The notes: generated by a model not told the origin, from the letters alone. 64,000 nt of DNA from Ligilactobacillus ubinensis (GCF_024160875.1 NZ_JAIULA010000002.1:103199-167198); one strand, 5' to 3'; numbered from the stretch's first letter, positions 26,689 through 36,263 are shown. Program-made: numbers and translations.

Positions 26689-28677
26689 TTACTTCACTGC
26701 ATAAGAAACTTGATCGGTAATATCGCAGATTTCAGAAATTTTAGCAATGATAGCTAAGATCACTGTCGCGGAGAAGTTGGATTCTATAACCGTTCCATTT
26801 TCCAATTTTTCTGGTGCATTGCCCGGCCTAAAGAGCATCCGACTTAACTGCCGATTTTCTTTAATACGATCAAAGTTAAGACTATCCTTATTCCAAATAT
26901 CATTGAGGAATGCGACAAGCATTTGACGCCAAGTCTTTACTGGATATTCATGTTCGCTAATTGTGATTTGAACTGGCTTTTTCCCGGTCACATCGGTTGT
27001 TTGGTCAATAGTGTATTCACCAGTAACCGCCTCTTCATCTACCTCTTTAATATCAGGCATTGGAAAGATTTGAATTAACTCTTTCGTCAATTCTTCAGTT
27101 CGATCAACAATAGCATTTTTCCCCCACTTATCATATGTTTCGGCAACTTCGCGAGTAAGTGATACATTCGAATCCTTGTAGAATTCTTTTTTCTCACTAT
27201 AAGGCTTGTTGCTCATTTCTTGATTGTATTTCGTGAGTGTCAGATTCCCCAACGTGCCACCATATTGTTCTTTCACTTTATCCGCATTAGTGACCTGAAG
27301 CCGCCATTCAGCGTTGAGCCGTTGAGGCATAATATGTTCGACCTGAGCATCATCAAAGTTAATTGTTTCCCTAGTTCGATGTTCCTCTAGGACAACCAAG
27401 GATAATTTAGCCAGATGATTCCTTTGATGGTATAAATCTACTTCCATTAGTCCATCCGCTAATTTACGATCATCAGGGAAATTAGCCTTGAGTAGTTTAA
27501 GTAGCCTGAGTCTTAAATTACCAGCCTCTTTAGAAAGGTCACAGAGTCCTACAACAATTTTATTTAACCCATTAGTTGGCATTTGGCATGCTTTCAACCG
27601 GAATAAATAATTTTCTAAAATATGTGCCAGTTTATTGACTTCTTCTTGATTGGTTTCACCTGTATCAACTAAATTCATTAATAGCATCAAGTAAGGAAAT
27701 ACAACCTTACTATCCATAACATTGATGTGCTCTAAGATTTTGTTAAAGACATCATCAGCGGATCTATAATTTAGGATCTGGTCATAGTAGGTAGCAAACT
27801 TAAACAGGTCAGCCAAAGCATCTTCTGAACTTAATCCTTGAGAGATGAAATAATCCTTATAGCTGTTATAGACACCATTTCTTTTAACAGACACATGTGT
27901 CTTAACAACTAGATAATGTCGGATAAATTCAGCAAATGTTTTTGTAGCAAACATACGCTCAATCTTTACCCAGTATTTCTTATAGAGTTCAGCCTGTGCC
28001 TGCGAATCAAGTTTCATTAACAGAAAGTTCCGTACTAGGTCGGATGATGATAGTGAAACACCCGTAGAATTAAGACTTTCAAAAATCACCTGAGGATTTT
28101 CTTCATTAGAGTCGCTACTTAGCTCAATGTAAACCATATTAAAATGATTCATCGCTTCATATAGCTTAGAACTGTCAATGTCACTGTCATTAATCAGCTT
28201 ACAGAAGAATTTATAGTTATCAATGACCTTAGATGCCTTATCAAAATCAGTCATATCATTCATAACTGATTCAAAGGCTTCATAATCATGTTCGACCGGC
28301 TTTAATTTCAAGTGATTATTATCATCCAAATACTTATTGGTTAAATATTCTTCTTCAATCTCATCCCGATCTTGCTCATCTATATCCGCAAGTGCCTTTA
28401 ACAACAACGTCAAACTAGTTAGCCGCTGTTGGCCATCAATGATGCGATAAATGTGGCTCATTTTATTACCAGTTTCGGTAACATAAACGATAGCACCAAT
28501 AAAATGGTCAGTGTCAGTTCGCGCAGCAACAGTTAAATCCTTAAACAACTGCTCACATTGATCTTTGTCCCATTCATAATTCCGTTGAAAAACGGGAATT
28601 TCAAAAATGGTTTTTCCACTTCCTAAAAAATCAAATAAGTGTATACTATCTGCTTTCACACTACTGCTCCTCCCCAA
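26689..28677 (-). CDS. DUF262/DUF1524 (GmrSD-like) restriction protein
   Basis: A 662-residue protein. The N-terminal DUF262 (ParB/GmrS-like nucleotide-hydrolysing) domain has IPVFQRNYEWDKDQCEQLF (about 27-45), FIGAIVY and RIIDGQQRLTSLTLLLKAL (about 77-95, with DGQQR). The C-terminal DUF1524 (GmrD, His-Me finger nuclease) has AQVEHIMPQRLNAEWR and GGTLGNLTLTKYNQEMSN. A further 150-residue tail follows. Fused proteins of this kind act as type IV restriction enzymes against modified DNA. It overlaps the upstream helicase gene by 17 bases, so it is part of the same operon. Confidence 0.88.
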   Translation of the reverse strand: MGRSSSVKADSIHLFDFLGSGKTIFEIPVFQRNYEWDKDQCEQLFKDLTVAARTDTDHFIGAIVYVTETGNKMSHIYRIIDGQQRLTSLTLLLKALADIDEQDRDEIEEEYLTNKYLDDNNHLKLKPVEHDYEAFESVMNDMTDFDKASKVIDNYKFFCKLINDSDIDSSKLYEAMNHFNMVYIELSSDSNEENPQVIFESLNSTGVSLSSSDLVRNFLLMKLDSQAQAELYKKYWVKIERMFATKTFAEFIRHYLVVKTHVSVKRNGVYNSYKDYFISQGLSSEDALADLFKFATYYDQILNYRSADDVFNKILEHINVMDSKVVFPYLMLLMNLVDTGETNQEEVNKLAHILENYLFRLKACQMPTNGLNKIVVGLCDLSKEAGNLRLRLLKLLKANFPDDRKLADGLMEVDLYHQRNHLAKLSLVVLEEHRTRETINFDDAQVEHIMPQRLNAEWRLQVTNADKVKEQYGGTLGNLTLTKYNQEMSNKPYSEKKEFYKDSNVSLTREVAETYDKWGKNAIVDRTEELTKELIQIFPMPDIKEVDEEAVTGEYTIDQTTDVTGKKPVQITISEHEYPVKTWRQMLVAFLNDIWNKDSLNFDRIKENRQLSRMLFRPGNAPEKLENGTVIESNFSATVILAIIAKISEICDITDQVSYAVK

Positions 28678-31600
28678 ATTCGCGTTGTACTATGTCTTGT
28701 AAGGTTCCTTCTTGGGCATACTTAGCGGCATCAATTTGTTTAAAATGCTTATCCATCAAGGAATCCTTCAGATTCATATTGAAGCCAAAAATGTAGTTAG
28801 TAGCAATTAAATAAATAATCCGTGTTGGAGCAAAGCCATAAACTTGATGTTCCATAATATGCTTAATTCGTTCATGATCATCTGGGAACAGTTGCTTCAT
28901 CTTTTCACTCCGGAAGAGACGCTTTACAATCTCCGTAATGTACAATCCAGACTTCATGTAAAGGTCAGCAAAAGTCTTATCAGGATCATCAAAGATTCCA
29001 GGATTATTAGCTTCTAAGTCATCAACCATGTGCTTAACTACCGCCTTGGGTGTAAAGATCTGGTTAGTCTTCTGCGGTGGGATGTAGTCAAAAATGTCCT
29101 CTTCACTATTATCTTCAAAGTAATTGCTTAACTGATTTTTCTTCTCTAAGAACTGTTGGATTGAATCATTAAACACTACTTCATCAAATAAGTGACCTTC
29201 AAAATGTTTATTTTCATTTGTTTCGGCATCAATATAGTCACCACCATCACGCAAGAAACGGAATTGGTCTTCCGTAATTCCTGTTACTTCTTTAAAAACA
29301 TCATCTTCGGTATAATCATCAAAATTTTGGAGGATCAGATTTTCGTCACCATAGGCCATGATGAAACTAGGAATTGTACGAGAAAAGCCGCGCAGGTGGG
29401 CACGAGCATCTTCTTCAACATTGTTCAGTTTCTTCTGTTCTTCATTCTTCTCAACTCGTTCAACAACTTTATTCGGAACATCTTCGACAGTTTTCTTCAC
29501 ATGATCTCGAATCTTACTGTTGAAATCTTCCATAATTCCGTTAATAGTAGTTTCGTATTTAGCCTTAGCTTCATTAAACTCATTCTGATCACGAGCAGCG
29601 TCTTGTTCCTTACTATAAGTTGCATCAGCAATTTTCTTTTGATCATTAAATTCATCCGCAACCCGCTTAAATTCTTGTTCCGTTTCCTTTTCCAGCCGTT
29701 TTTGTTGTCGATTGGCTTCACGCTTGGTTAGGCCATAGTCTTCAGTAACTCGATCAATTACTTCTTTATGCAAGGAACCAGTAATCTGTTTTGAAATATC
29801 CTTAGCTGCTGAATTAAAGTCGGTGCTATCATTTTCATAAACAGAATCCACTAGCTGATCACCTAAATCAGAATAAACCTTGTCGCCAAAGAGATCTTTA
29901 GATTTACCAATAACGCGCTCTTTAGGTATTTCAACTTCTCCCTCATCATTAACTGAAACATCTTCGGCACCCTCAATGGCATCTTGGTCAGACTTTTTGG
30001 TTTTACCTTCTTTAGCCGTCACTAATCCATTTAAGATTTCACGAACTTCTGCCGGAGCACCAAAAATTCTGGAAATATTAGTAAAAAGATAGTTGCTCAT
30101 GAACTTCTTATCAACAACCTGCTGTGCTTTCAAGTGCCTTGGGATAGACATTACTTGTTTAGCATCAAGCTCAACCATCTTCCCTTCATCATCTTCACCA
30201 ATTACTGGGAAGAAATTCAGCAACTTACGAATATTAGCTTCATGTTCTGCCGCTGTCCCTTTTCCATTAGAGGTTTCAGCCATCAAATCATTAGCGAACT
30301 CGTCAAAAATAGTAAGAGTTCGAGTGGGATCAAAATCAAACACATAAGCATTTTCCTTTTGTACTAACTGACCATTACGTTCAAAGGTGTACGGGTTTTG
30401 TGCTCTGAAGGCAGCCTGCATATATTCCGCCGGGCTCTTCATGCTGGATAACATTAAAACGGCTGACCATGGTTTAACAGTGACCCCTGTTGTTAATTGA
30501 CCAACACTTAAAGTAATAGTCTTATCAACTTCCTTCGTTGCCCTCTGCACCCTATCAAAGGCCTTCTCATTTACTTTATCTAATTGATCTTCATCAAGCT
30601 GATCATCGTCCAGCTTTCCATCCCCTGCTGCCAAAATAACCTTGTAATCTTTGAAGACAGGGAAGCGTTCATGATCATTAAGCTTCTTGGCTAACGCCTT
30701 AGCACTATCAACTCGATTTAATAACCAGAAAGTGTGGGCCAATTCTTCACGAAGTTCTGGAGTCGAAAATGGGTACTTTTCACCAGTGGTTAATAAATCC
30801 AGAAAGTGATCAACCGCTTCATCATAAACAAACTTGCCACCCTGCGTTCTGAAGAATTCATTGAGGTCAAAAGCTGGATCTGCCTTATCACCAGTGTCTA
30901 ATTCAACGCCTTGTTTTAAGGTATCAGCCATCATTTCAGAAAGTTGGTAGGTAAACATATTAAGACGTGGCATCACAGCATAGGGACTACTGCCACCTTC
31001 AAGATCTTCGTTCCAGTCAGCCTTAGCTTGTTGTTCGTCTGCGTATGACCAGTTATAGATTTGATCTGCAGCAAATTTTCCTCTAGCTAAAGCCTTAAAA
31101 GGCGTACCAGTAAGGTGAAGAGTATATTTACGTTTAATTTTGTCGAAGGCCTTATCAGTCTTATAAGTATCTACTCCTTCATGGGCTTCATCAATAATCA
31201 GCAAATCCCAATCCAGGTCTTGAATCCACTTCAGCTTATCGTAGTCACCACCAAAGTATACTGAACCCTTTAATCCTTGAAGACTTTCAAAGACGACCTG
31301 TCCATAGTTGTTGCCATCAGAAATAGCATTAATGAATTCTTGACGAGAAAGGACCGGCCTATTCTTCAAAGCGTCGGTTTCACTAACAAACTTCAGGTTA
31401 GTCTGCCAGGCAATGAATTTATCAAAATCGTCAAACCAAGAGTTAGCAATGCTTGGCCGGTTGGTTACCACCAGTACATTTTGCATCTGCATCTCACGAA
31501 CCAGATCATAAGCTGTTAATGTTTTACCAAACCGTGGCTTGGCATTCCATAGGAACTCACTTCCCTCACCATTTTTGAGGAAATAGGCAATGGTCTTATC

Positions 31601-32017
31601 GACTGCCACCTGTTGCTCTTTTCGCAATTGATATTGAACTTGTTGATCATTGCCGTGGACATCACCATAGTCACGGTCAGCAAATTCGTGAAAATATTCG
31701 TGCGAGGTGTCGCCATCAATGTGGAACCATTCAGTTTGTGGTTTCCTTTCGATATGACGTTTTTGAACTAAGTAATCGTGAAAGTCATGGTCTGTAAAAG
31801 TCTCGTCTGACCCATCTTCAAAACGTGCATTACCCCGCCATAATAGTTTAACTTTTGCATCGATCGTATGACTTTGTTGCTTAATACGATCTTCCACTGA
31901 TTGTGAAGCCGTGTAGCCAATCTTGGTCCAGCAATTATGTGAAATATCGTTTGGAGTGGTGTAGGCATAAATCATCGGAATGATGCGCTTGAATGATTTT
32001 ATTTTAGGTGCATTCAT
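28661..32017 (-). CDS. GIY-YIG/T5orf172-like nuclease-DEAH helicase-methylase-like fusion
   Basis: An 1118-residue multidomain restriction protein. Residues 15-101 look like a T5orf172/GIY-YIG nuclease (IYAYTTP, WTKIGYT, Arg in VEDRIKQQ, Glu in TEWFHID). Residues about 130-600 are an SF2 translocase: FLWNAKPRFGKTLTAY (Walker A, 154-170), LLIIDEAHEG (DEAH at 275-278), LHLTGTPF, then KTITLSVGQLTTGVTV and AFRAQNP. A Lys/Glu-rich coiled coil covers about 740-880. The last 130 residues resemble the SAM-binding start of an adenine methylase (NQIFTPKAVVKHMVDDLE, DLYMKSGLYITEIVKRL) but have no NPPY. It probably cuts DNA lacking the operon's own methylation (inference). Confidence 0.82.
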   Translation of the reverse strand: MNAPKIKSFKRIIPMIYAYTTPNDISHNCWTKIGYTASQSVEDRIKQQSHTIDAKVKLLWRGNARFEDGSDETFTDHDFHDYLVQKRHIERKPQTEWFHIDGDTSHEYFHEFADRDYGDVHGNDQQVQYQLRKEQQVAVDKTIAYFLKNGEGSEFLWNAKPRFGKTLTAYDLVREMQMQNVLVVTNRPSIANSWFDDFDKFIAWQTNLKFVSETDALKNRPVLSRQEFINAISDGNNYGQVVFESLQGLKGSVYFGGDYDKLKWIQDLDWDLLIIDEAHEGVDTYKTDKAFDKIKRKYTLHLTGTPFKALARGKFAADQIYNWSYADEQQAKADWNEDLEGGSSPYAVMPRLNMFTYQLSEMMADTLKQGVELDTGDKADPAFDLNEFFRTQGGKFVYDEAVDHFLDLLTTGEKYPFSTPELREELAHTFWLLNRVDSAKALAKKLNDHERFPVFKDYKVILAAGDGKLDDDQLDEDQLDKVNEKAFDRVQRATKEVDKTITLSVGQLTTGVTVKPWSAVLMLSSMKSPAEYMQAAFRAQNPYTFERNGQLVQKENAYVFDFDPTRTLTIFDEFANDLMAETSNGKGTAAEHEANIRKLLNFFPVIGEDDEGKMVELDAKQVMSIPRHLKAQQVVDKKFMSNYLFTNISRIFGAPAEVREILNGLVTAKEGKTKKSDQDAIEGAEDVSVNDEGEVEIPKERVIGKSKDLFGDKVYSDLGDQLVDSVYENDSTDFNSAAKDISKQITGSLHKEVIDRVTEDYGLTKREANRQQKRLEKETEQEFKRVADEFNDQKKIADATYSKEQDAARDQNEFNEAKAKYETTINGIMEDFNSKIRDHVKKTVEDVPNKVVERVEKNEEQKKLNNVEEDARAHLRGFSRTIPSFIMAYGDENLILQNFDDYTEDDVFKEVTGITEDQFRFLRDGGDYIDAETNENKHFEGHLFDEVVFNDSIQQFLEKKNQLSNYFEDNSEEDIFDYIPPQKTNQIFTPKAVVKHMVDDLEANNPGIFDDPDKTFADLYMKSGLYITEIVKRLFRSEKMKQLFPDDHERIKHIMEHQVYGFAPTRIIYLIATNYIFGFNMNLKDSLMDKHFKQIDAAKYAQEGTLQDIVQREFGEEQ

Positions 32018-32020
32018 TGT

Positions 32021-33043
32021 CTAGTCCATCTCCTTAACCTTAGTTTCAATAAATTTAATTTCTTGTTCATCAAGTCCATACTTCTTGTACAGCTGTTGAT
32101 CGATCTCGTGAATTGACTTTGTCCAGTCAATATCAGAACTAGATGTAAAATCTTGAAGTGGAACCCATTTCCATTTTCCAGGATTATTATCTTGAGTAAC
32201 TTTCAATACCCCTAACATTACTCTAGCGAACTTGCTTTTTACGTACTTTAGAGCTGAAGTAGCTTCAAACATAGTCTTAAATGAACCAATGCCAATAAAT
32301 GTTCTAGTGTAGCCGACGAGCGGCGTGCCGACGAGCGGCGTGCTAACTACTTCTCCCAAAGTCCCACTCCCGTTTGACTTTGGGAGAAGAACCTTATAAA
32401 AATCTAAATTAGTATCTTTATTGTCAATATATTTTGGATTCACATACCTGAAAACCCGTTTATTTTTTATTACCCCTAAAATTTTTAAATCATCTTTTGA
32501 TGACCTTTCGGGCTTAAAAATGTCGTATTTAAAAATATTGCTTTCAAGACGTTTGTCGGTTCTGTCTAGGCCAACATAATGTTCGTTTAATTCATCTAAA
32601 TTAAATTTATTTTGTGAATATATTATTTTCGTTAGTGATCCATTTTGAATAACGTCTTGCCTTACCTTTTTTAGAATCGAATTCAATTCAGGGAAAATTG
32701 TAAAAGTACCTATTTCACCGAAGTCCTTATTTCTATCGCGATATGTAACTGTTACTCCACCCTTAATATCTGTATTACTAAATACTTTTGCACTATTAGT
32801 CTCGAAATATAAAACTTTTAAATGCTTATCAGACAACATCTTTCGATTCCATGCCTTCGGCGTTGCACCTGCATTAAATAAGAAACGACCTGGCGTAATT
32901 AGCTCTGCAATATTTGATATTTTGTACACCTCATCCATAAATAAATTATAAATAGGCTTATCACTAGAACTTGTTCCTGCGGTTTCCTCTTGATAAGGCG
33001 GATTTCCAATTACAACGTCAAACTTAAATTTTTTATTATCCAT
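32021..33043 (-). CDS. Adenine methyltransferase, catalytic NPPY and target-recognition part
   Basis: The 340 residues open with FKFDVVIGNPPYQ (N6-adenine methylase motif IV, residues 6-18), then AELITPGRFLFNAG. A variable, probably target-recognition region follows, and the end WTKSIHEIDQQLYKKYGL is typical of Eco57I-like restriction-modification methylases. There is no SAM-binding motif I; that lies in the preceding ORF, whose stop is 2 bases upstream (coupled by GAGGGG). A 15-bp tandem duplication (32312-32341) adds a repeated TPLVG to the protein. Together with the 33046-33780 product it should make one working methylase. Confidence 0.82.
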   Translation of the reverse strand: MDNKKFKFDVVIGNPPYQEETAGTSSSDKPIYNLFMDEVYKISNIAELITPGRFLFNAGATPKAWNRKMLSDKHLKVLYFETNSAKVFSNTDIKGGVTVTYRDRNKDFGEIGTFTIFPELNSILKKVRQDVIQNGSLTKIIYSQNKFNLDELNEHYVGLDRTDKRLESNIFKYDIFKPERSSKDDLKILGVIKNKRVFRYVNPKYIDNKDTNLDFYKVLLPKSNGSGTLGEVVSTPLVGTPLVGYTRTFIGIGSFKTMFEATSALKYVKSKFARVMLGVLKVTQDNNPGKWKWVPLQDFTSSSDIDWTKSIHEIDQQLYKKYGLDEQEIKFIETKVKEMD

Positions 33044-33045
33044 TT

Positions 33046-33780
33046 TTACCCCTCATATACCTTTGTTAACTGCATCGTTTTTCTCTTCTGTGACTCAGTA
33101 TCTTCAAGATTACTAAAAAGGCTTAGTTGTCCTTCGTTTGCATCTACATCATCTATATCATCGTTGTTAAATAATGATTTATAAGTAAATGTATTTTGAG
33201 TAACTTTGTTTCCAGAAGGAATCCACTCCTTGAACTCAATTAGTCTATCCTTCGAGTTCTTAAAGGTCAGTGTATTCCCCTGAACAACATTCATGTCAAT
33301 AACATATTTTGCTGATTTATATAGATTGGTATTGCTGCTGAGTGCTTTTTGCATAAATGCCTGATAGTGATTAATGAAGACTTCCAGCATGACTCGCTTA
33401 GCTTTAATTAAGTTATCCTCAAGTAACTCAATTGCATAGATGCTCATCAATGCCCACAAAGCATTGTTTTTCCACGTGGTCTTGTTAGAAATTTGATCCA
33501 CATAGGCTAATTTTTGGTGCAAGATTTCTTTTAGGAATGCCCCTTCCCCAGCACTAGGTTCAAAGAAAGTAGCATGTAAATCGTGTAGTTTTTCTTGAAT
33601 TGCTGGTTCTGCCAGCATTTTTTTAACCATCCACTTAGGAGTAAAGACCTCCCCATGGTGCTGGACACGATCCTTAGATTTTATTAGGTTGTCATCTTCT
33701 GCAACAGCTTTCAACTCAAACTTTTTACTCGTCATCTCGAACTGCTGGTCATCAAAGAGGCTGATTTCTTCCTTACTCAT
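33046..33780 (-). CDS. Adenine methyltransferase, SAM-binding part
   Basis: A 244-residue protein with the N-terminal helix and motif X region VQHHGEVFTPKWMVKKML, motif I FFEPSAGEGAFLKEIL (about 71-86), and motif II-like YAIELLEDNLIKAK. It lacks the catalytic NPPY, which opens the next ORF two bases downstream. It is an N6-adenine methylase divided between two polypeptides, or a frameshifted single gene. It follows the XRE controller by 41 bases. AAGGA-type ribosome-binding sites precede the ATG. Confidence 0.82.
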   Translation of the reverse strand: MSKEEISLFDDQQFEMTSKKFELKAVAEDDNLIKSKDRVQHHGEVFTPKWMVKKMLAEPAIQEKLHDLHATFFEPSAGEGAFLKEILHQKLAYVDQISNKTTWKNNALWALMSIYAIELLEDNLIKAKRVMLEVFINHYQAFMQKALSSNTNLYKSAKYVIDMNVVQGNTLTFKNSKDRLIEFKEWIPSGNKVTQNTFTYKSLFNNDDIDDVDANEGQLSLFSNLEDTESQKRKTMQLTKVYEG

Positions 33781-33821
33781 TTTGAGTAATCGTCACCTCA
33801 ATTCTTTTATTTTGCCAGAAA

Positions 33822-34025
33822 TTATTCCCGTACGATTTCCATAATGTCACTGACATCACAATCTAAAGCCTTACAAATCTTTAGCAGTACTTCAGTCGTA
33901 ACATTACCATCTTTACCCAACTTAGCAACTGATGCGGAGCTAATTCCACTCTTGTCCCGTAAATCTTTCTTTTTCCAACCACGGTCAATTAATAGTTTCC
34001 ATAATTTGTTGTAACTAAAATGCAT
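33822..34025 (-). CDS. Small XRE-type controller protein
   Basis: A 67-residue helix-turn-helix protein: YNKLWKLLIDRGWKKKDLRD then KSGISSASVAKLGKDGNVTT and CKALDCDVSDIMEIV. This YozG-like form resembles the small controller (C) proteins of restriction-modification systems. It sits 11 bases after the ABC ATPase gene and 41 bases before the methylase genes, so it may time methylase and nuclease expression (inference). Confidence 0.85.
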   Translation of the reverse strand: MHFSYNKLWKLLIDRGWKKKDLRDKSGISSASVAKLGKDGNVTTEVLLKICKALDCDVSDIMEIVRE

Positions 34026-34036
34026 TCTCTTACCTC

Positions 34037-35815
34037 TTAATCTAAATAAAGGAATCCTTGATTATTGTCATACCTAATTACGTTGACTCCGTTTTGTTTA
34101 AAGTCAATGTCTGGCAAATGATCTATGTTTTCTACGATAATAGTTTGATTGGATTCTCCCCGCTCCATAAATAACTTAAAAATTCCTTTTTGCATTCCTT
34201 TAGGTAATCGCTCTTTACCTTCTTCCAAACCATCTAATGGAGTATCTATCATCAAAAGGTCAGACTTATATTTTCCATATTCATTGATGTACTTACTTAA
34301 TGCCATCACCGCAATAGAATTTAAATAGGAGCGATAACCTTTGCCGTGGTTTTTAGTTTTAGGAAGACCATTAATTTCTAAATCAAAAGCACTCTTCTTA
34401 AACCCGATAGATTTAAGTCCTTCATAATTACTCCGATTCAGCAAGTCGCCTATAATTTCGGCCATTTTCGCATAAAAATTATTTCCAAGTTTATCTTTAG
34501 GTTTAAATTGCTCAGTCGGTCCCGATTCACCATCAATTTCTTCAATTTTTGCTCCCCACTCACTCATCATAGAGTCCAGCAATTCTGCTTGAGATTGTTT
34601 TTCAATTTGAGAACGATATTGCTTTTCTAAATTTTGTAATTTTCTCAAAGATGGATAATATTTTTCACCTAGCTCATTATCAATTGAATCTTTCTGTTTC
34701 TTACATGTATCGTATCGATCTGTCAGGCTATGTTGTTTCACTTCCAGACTTGTTACAGATTGTTCTAGATCTTTTAGTAAGCTAACCACCTTAGTTAATT
34801 CCACTTTGGCAGCTGCTATATGAGATTCATCAACTTGATCCTTAGAAATTGGTTGATTGCAAACCGGGCATAAAAATGGCACTTCCAAATTTTCGAATGT
34901 TTTTTCACCATCGGCAATAAAGCTTAGTCGCTTAATATCAGAAATGTATTGCTTTTTTAATGTTCTATACCTATTTAAAGCAACCTGACACTCGGACAAT
35001 TGGTCACTCAGTTTTAACATTTCCGAATAGATTTTTTTGCTCTGATTTACCTTTTCAGCAATTTGTTGATCAATCTTCTTTGCATTCTCTTCTATTTCAG
35101 ATATTTTTGACTGCAAATCTATCTTATTTTCTGGGAACTTTCTTAGTTGTTTTTGCTTCCGCCGCGCATTTGCTAACTGCTTAACAATATAGTTTTTAAC
35201 AGCAATTCTCTTTTCTTGGGCCTTGTATTCTTTATTTGTGGAAAATTTTTCTCCATTTAATAAGTATAGTATTCCAGCCAGAAAAGCTGTTTTCCCCTGA
35301 GTAGGCAACAAGACAGATTTGGTATTAGATACCCTATCTTCATCAAGAAACCATAATGGCTTTAGTGTATTCCACGTCAAACGTTGTCCTTTATATTCAG
35401 AGTTGGCAGGAACTTTAATTTCAGAACTTATTCCTATTAAGTTCATTAATATCGTTCCAATGAAAGGTTTGGTAGTAGATGCGGGTGAGGCTGAATATTC
35501 ACCGCTGGCTATTGCACTATATTGGCTTGAAACATTAATAGTGCTTTTATTTTTCTGCAAATTACGTGTCAATTCGACATTCTTACCATCTACATTCACT
35601 GTGACTTTTACCAGGTTGTACCCAGTTTGCGAAGAATCTATAGAAATATCACTATCGTTGTTCAAACCACCAAAAGCATATTCAATGAACTGTAATATAG
35701 TCGTTTTCCCCTTATTGGAAATACCTGCAATAATATTTAATCCCTTTGTTAAAGATACTACTGCCCGTTTCACCGTAGGGCCCGTTGCTTCAACACTTTT
35801 AATATAAAACCTCAT
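34037..35815 (-). CDS. SMC/Rad50-like ABC ATPase with zinc hook (ABC-3C ATPase)
   Basis: A 592-residue coiled-coil ABC ATPase. Walker A is IAGISNKGKTTILQF (about 29-43). Coiled coils at about 195-300 and 335-425 flank a Rad50-type hook CPVC (316-319). The signature-like GKGYRSYLNS is near 491-500 and Walker B is LLMIDTPLDGLEEG (about 520-533). This layout fits the ATPase of ABC-three-component and Lamassu-type defence systems, which sense DNA ends or phage replication intermediates and release an effector. The two genes upstream are the matching middle component and putative effector, spaced 4 bases away. Confidence 0.82.
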   Translation of the reverse strand: MRFYIKSVEATGPTVKRAVVSLTKGLNIIAGISNKGKTTILQFIEYAFGGLNNDSDISIDSSQTGYNLVKVTVNVDGKNVELTRNLQKNKSTINVSSQYSAIASGEYSASPASTTKPFIGTILMNLIGISSEIKVPANSEYKGQRLTWNTLKPLWFLDEDRVSNTKSVLLPTQGKTAFLAGILYLLNGEKFSTNKEYKAQEKRIAVKNYIVKQLANARRKQKQLRKFPENKIDLQSKISEIEENAKKIDQQIAEKVNQSKKIYSEMLKLSDQLSECQVALNRYRTLKKQYISDIKRLSFIADGEKTFENLEVPFLCPVCNQPISKDQVDESHIAAAKVELTKVVSLLKDLEQSVTSLEVKQHSLTDRYDTCKKQKDSIDNELGEKYYPSLRKLQNLEKQYRSQIEKQSQAELLDSMMSEWGAKIEEIDGESGPTEQFKPKDKLGNNFYAKMAEIIGDLLNRSNYEGLKSIGFKKSAFDLEINGLPKTKNHGKGYRSYLNSIAVMALSKYINEYGKYKSDLLMIDTPLDGLEEGKERLPKGMQKGIFKLFMERGESNQTIIVENIDHLPDIDFKQNGVNVIRYDNNQGFLYLD

Positions 35816-35819
35816 CTGC

Positions 35820-36263
35820 CTACCCCAACTCTTTCATCAAATTAGAATCAATTAACTTCATTAGTTCTTTGCTAGAAAATCGAGAATACTTACCTATCAC
35901 TTTACTCAAAACTTGCCTATAATCATCGGCATATTGGTCATCTAGTTGAGCTTCAATACTGTACCCTAAATCTGTTAAATGGTATTCATAACCATTCCGA
36001 CCACTGTAGTTAATATCCAACAAGTTGTACATTCTCAATAAGCTAATGCCTTTATCCAACACGGAACGCCGTGAAGCTATTTCAGAATAATTAAATGCGT
36101 TGTCACCATGTAGATTATTTTTGGACAAGTTAAAACTTGACGCATAAGTGGTAATAAAATCGAAAACCAGCAGTTGATCCAATGACGCTGACTCTTTCTG
36201 CCCTAAGATAAGTAAAATACGCAATGCTAATTCAAATCTGCTATTAAATAATTTAATCTTCAT
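35820..36263 (-). CDS. ABC-three-component middle component (MC2-like)
   Basis: A 147-residue helical, winged-helix-like protein. FNSRFELALRILLILGQKES opens it, then LDQLLVFDFITTYASSF and RRSVLDKGISLLRMYNLLDI. This is the pattern of the small middle components encoded between the effector and ABC ATPase in ABC-3C systems, thought to link the two. Its start overlaps the end of the effector gene by 11 bases. Confidence 0.72.
   Translation of the reverse strand: MKIKLFNSRFELALRILLILGQKESASLDQLLVFDFITTYASSFNLSKNNLHGDNAFNYSEIASRRSVLDKGISLLRMYNLLDINYSGRNGYEYHLTDLGYSIEAQLDDQYADDYRQVLSKVIGKYSRFSSKELMKLIDSNLMKELG

Noticed and set aside
29192..30367. Plus-strand open frames opposite the helicase gene, one of 179 codons
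   Set aside because: They are antisense to a continuous 1118-codon gene with clear motifs, have no ribosome-binding sites and read as hydrophobic or Ser-rich nonsense.
32312..32341. Start of a CRISPR or longer satellite array
   Set aside because: Only two 15-base units without spacers, and they lie in frame within a coding sequence.
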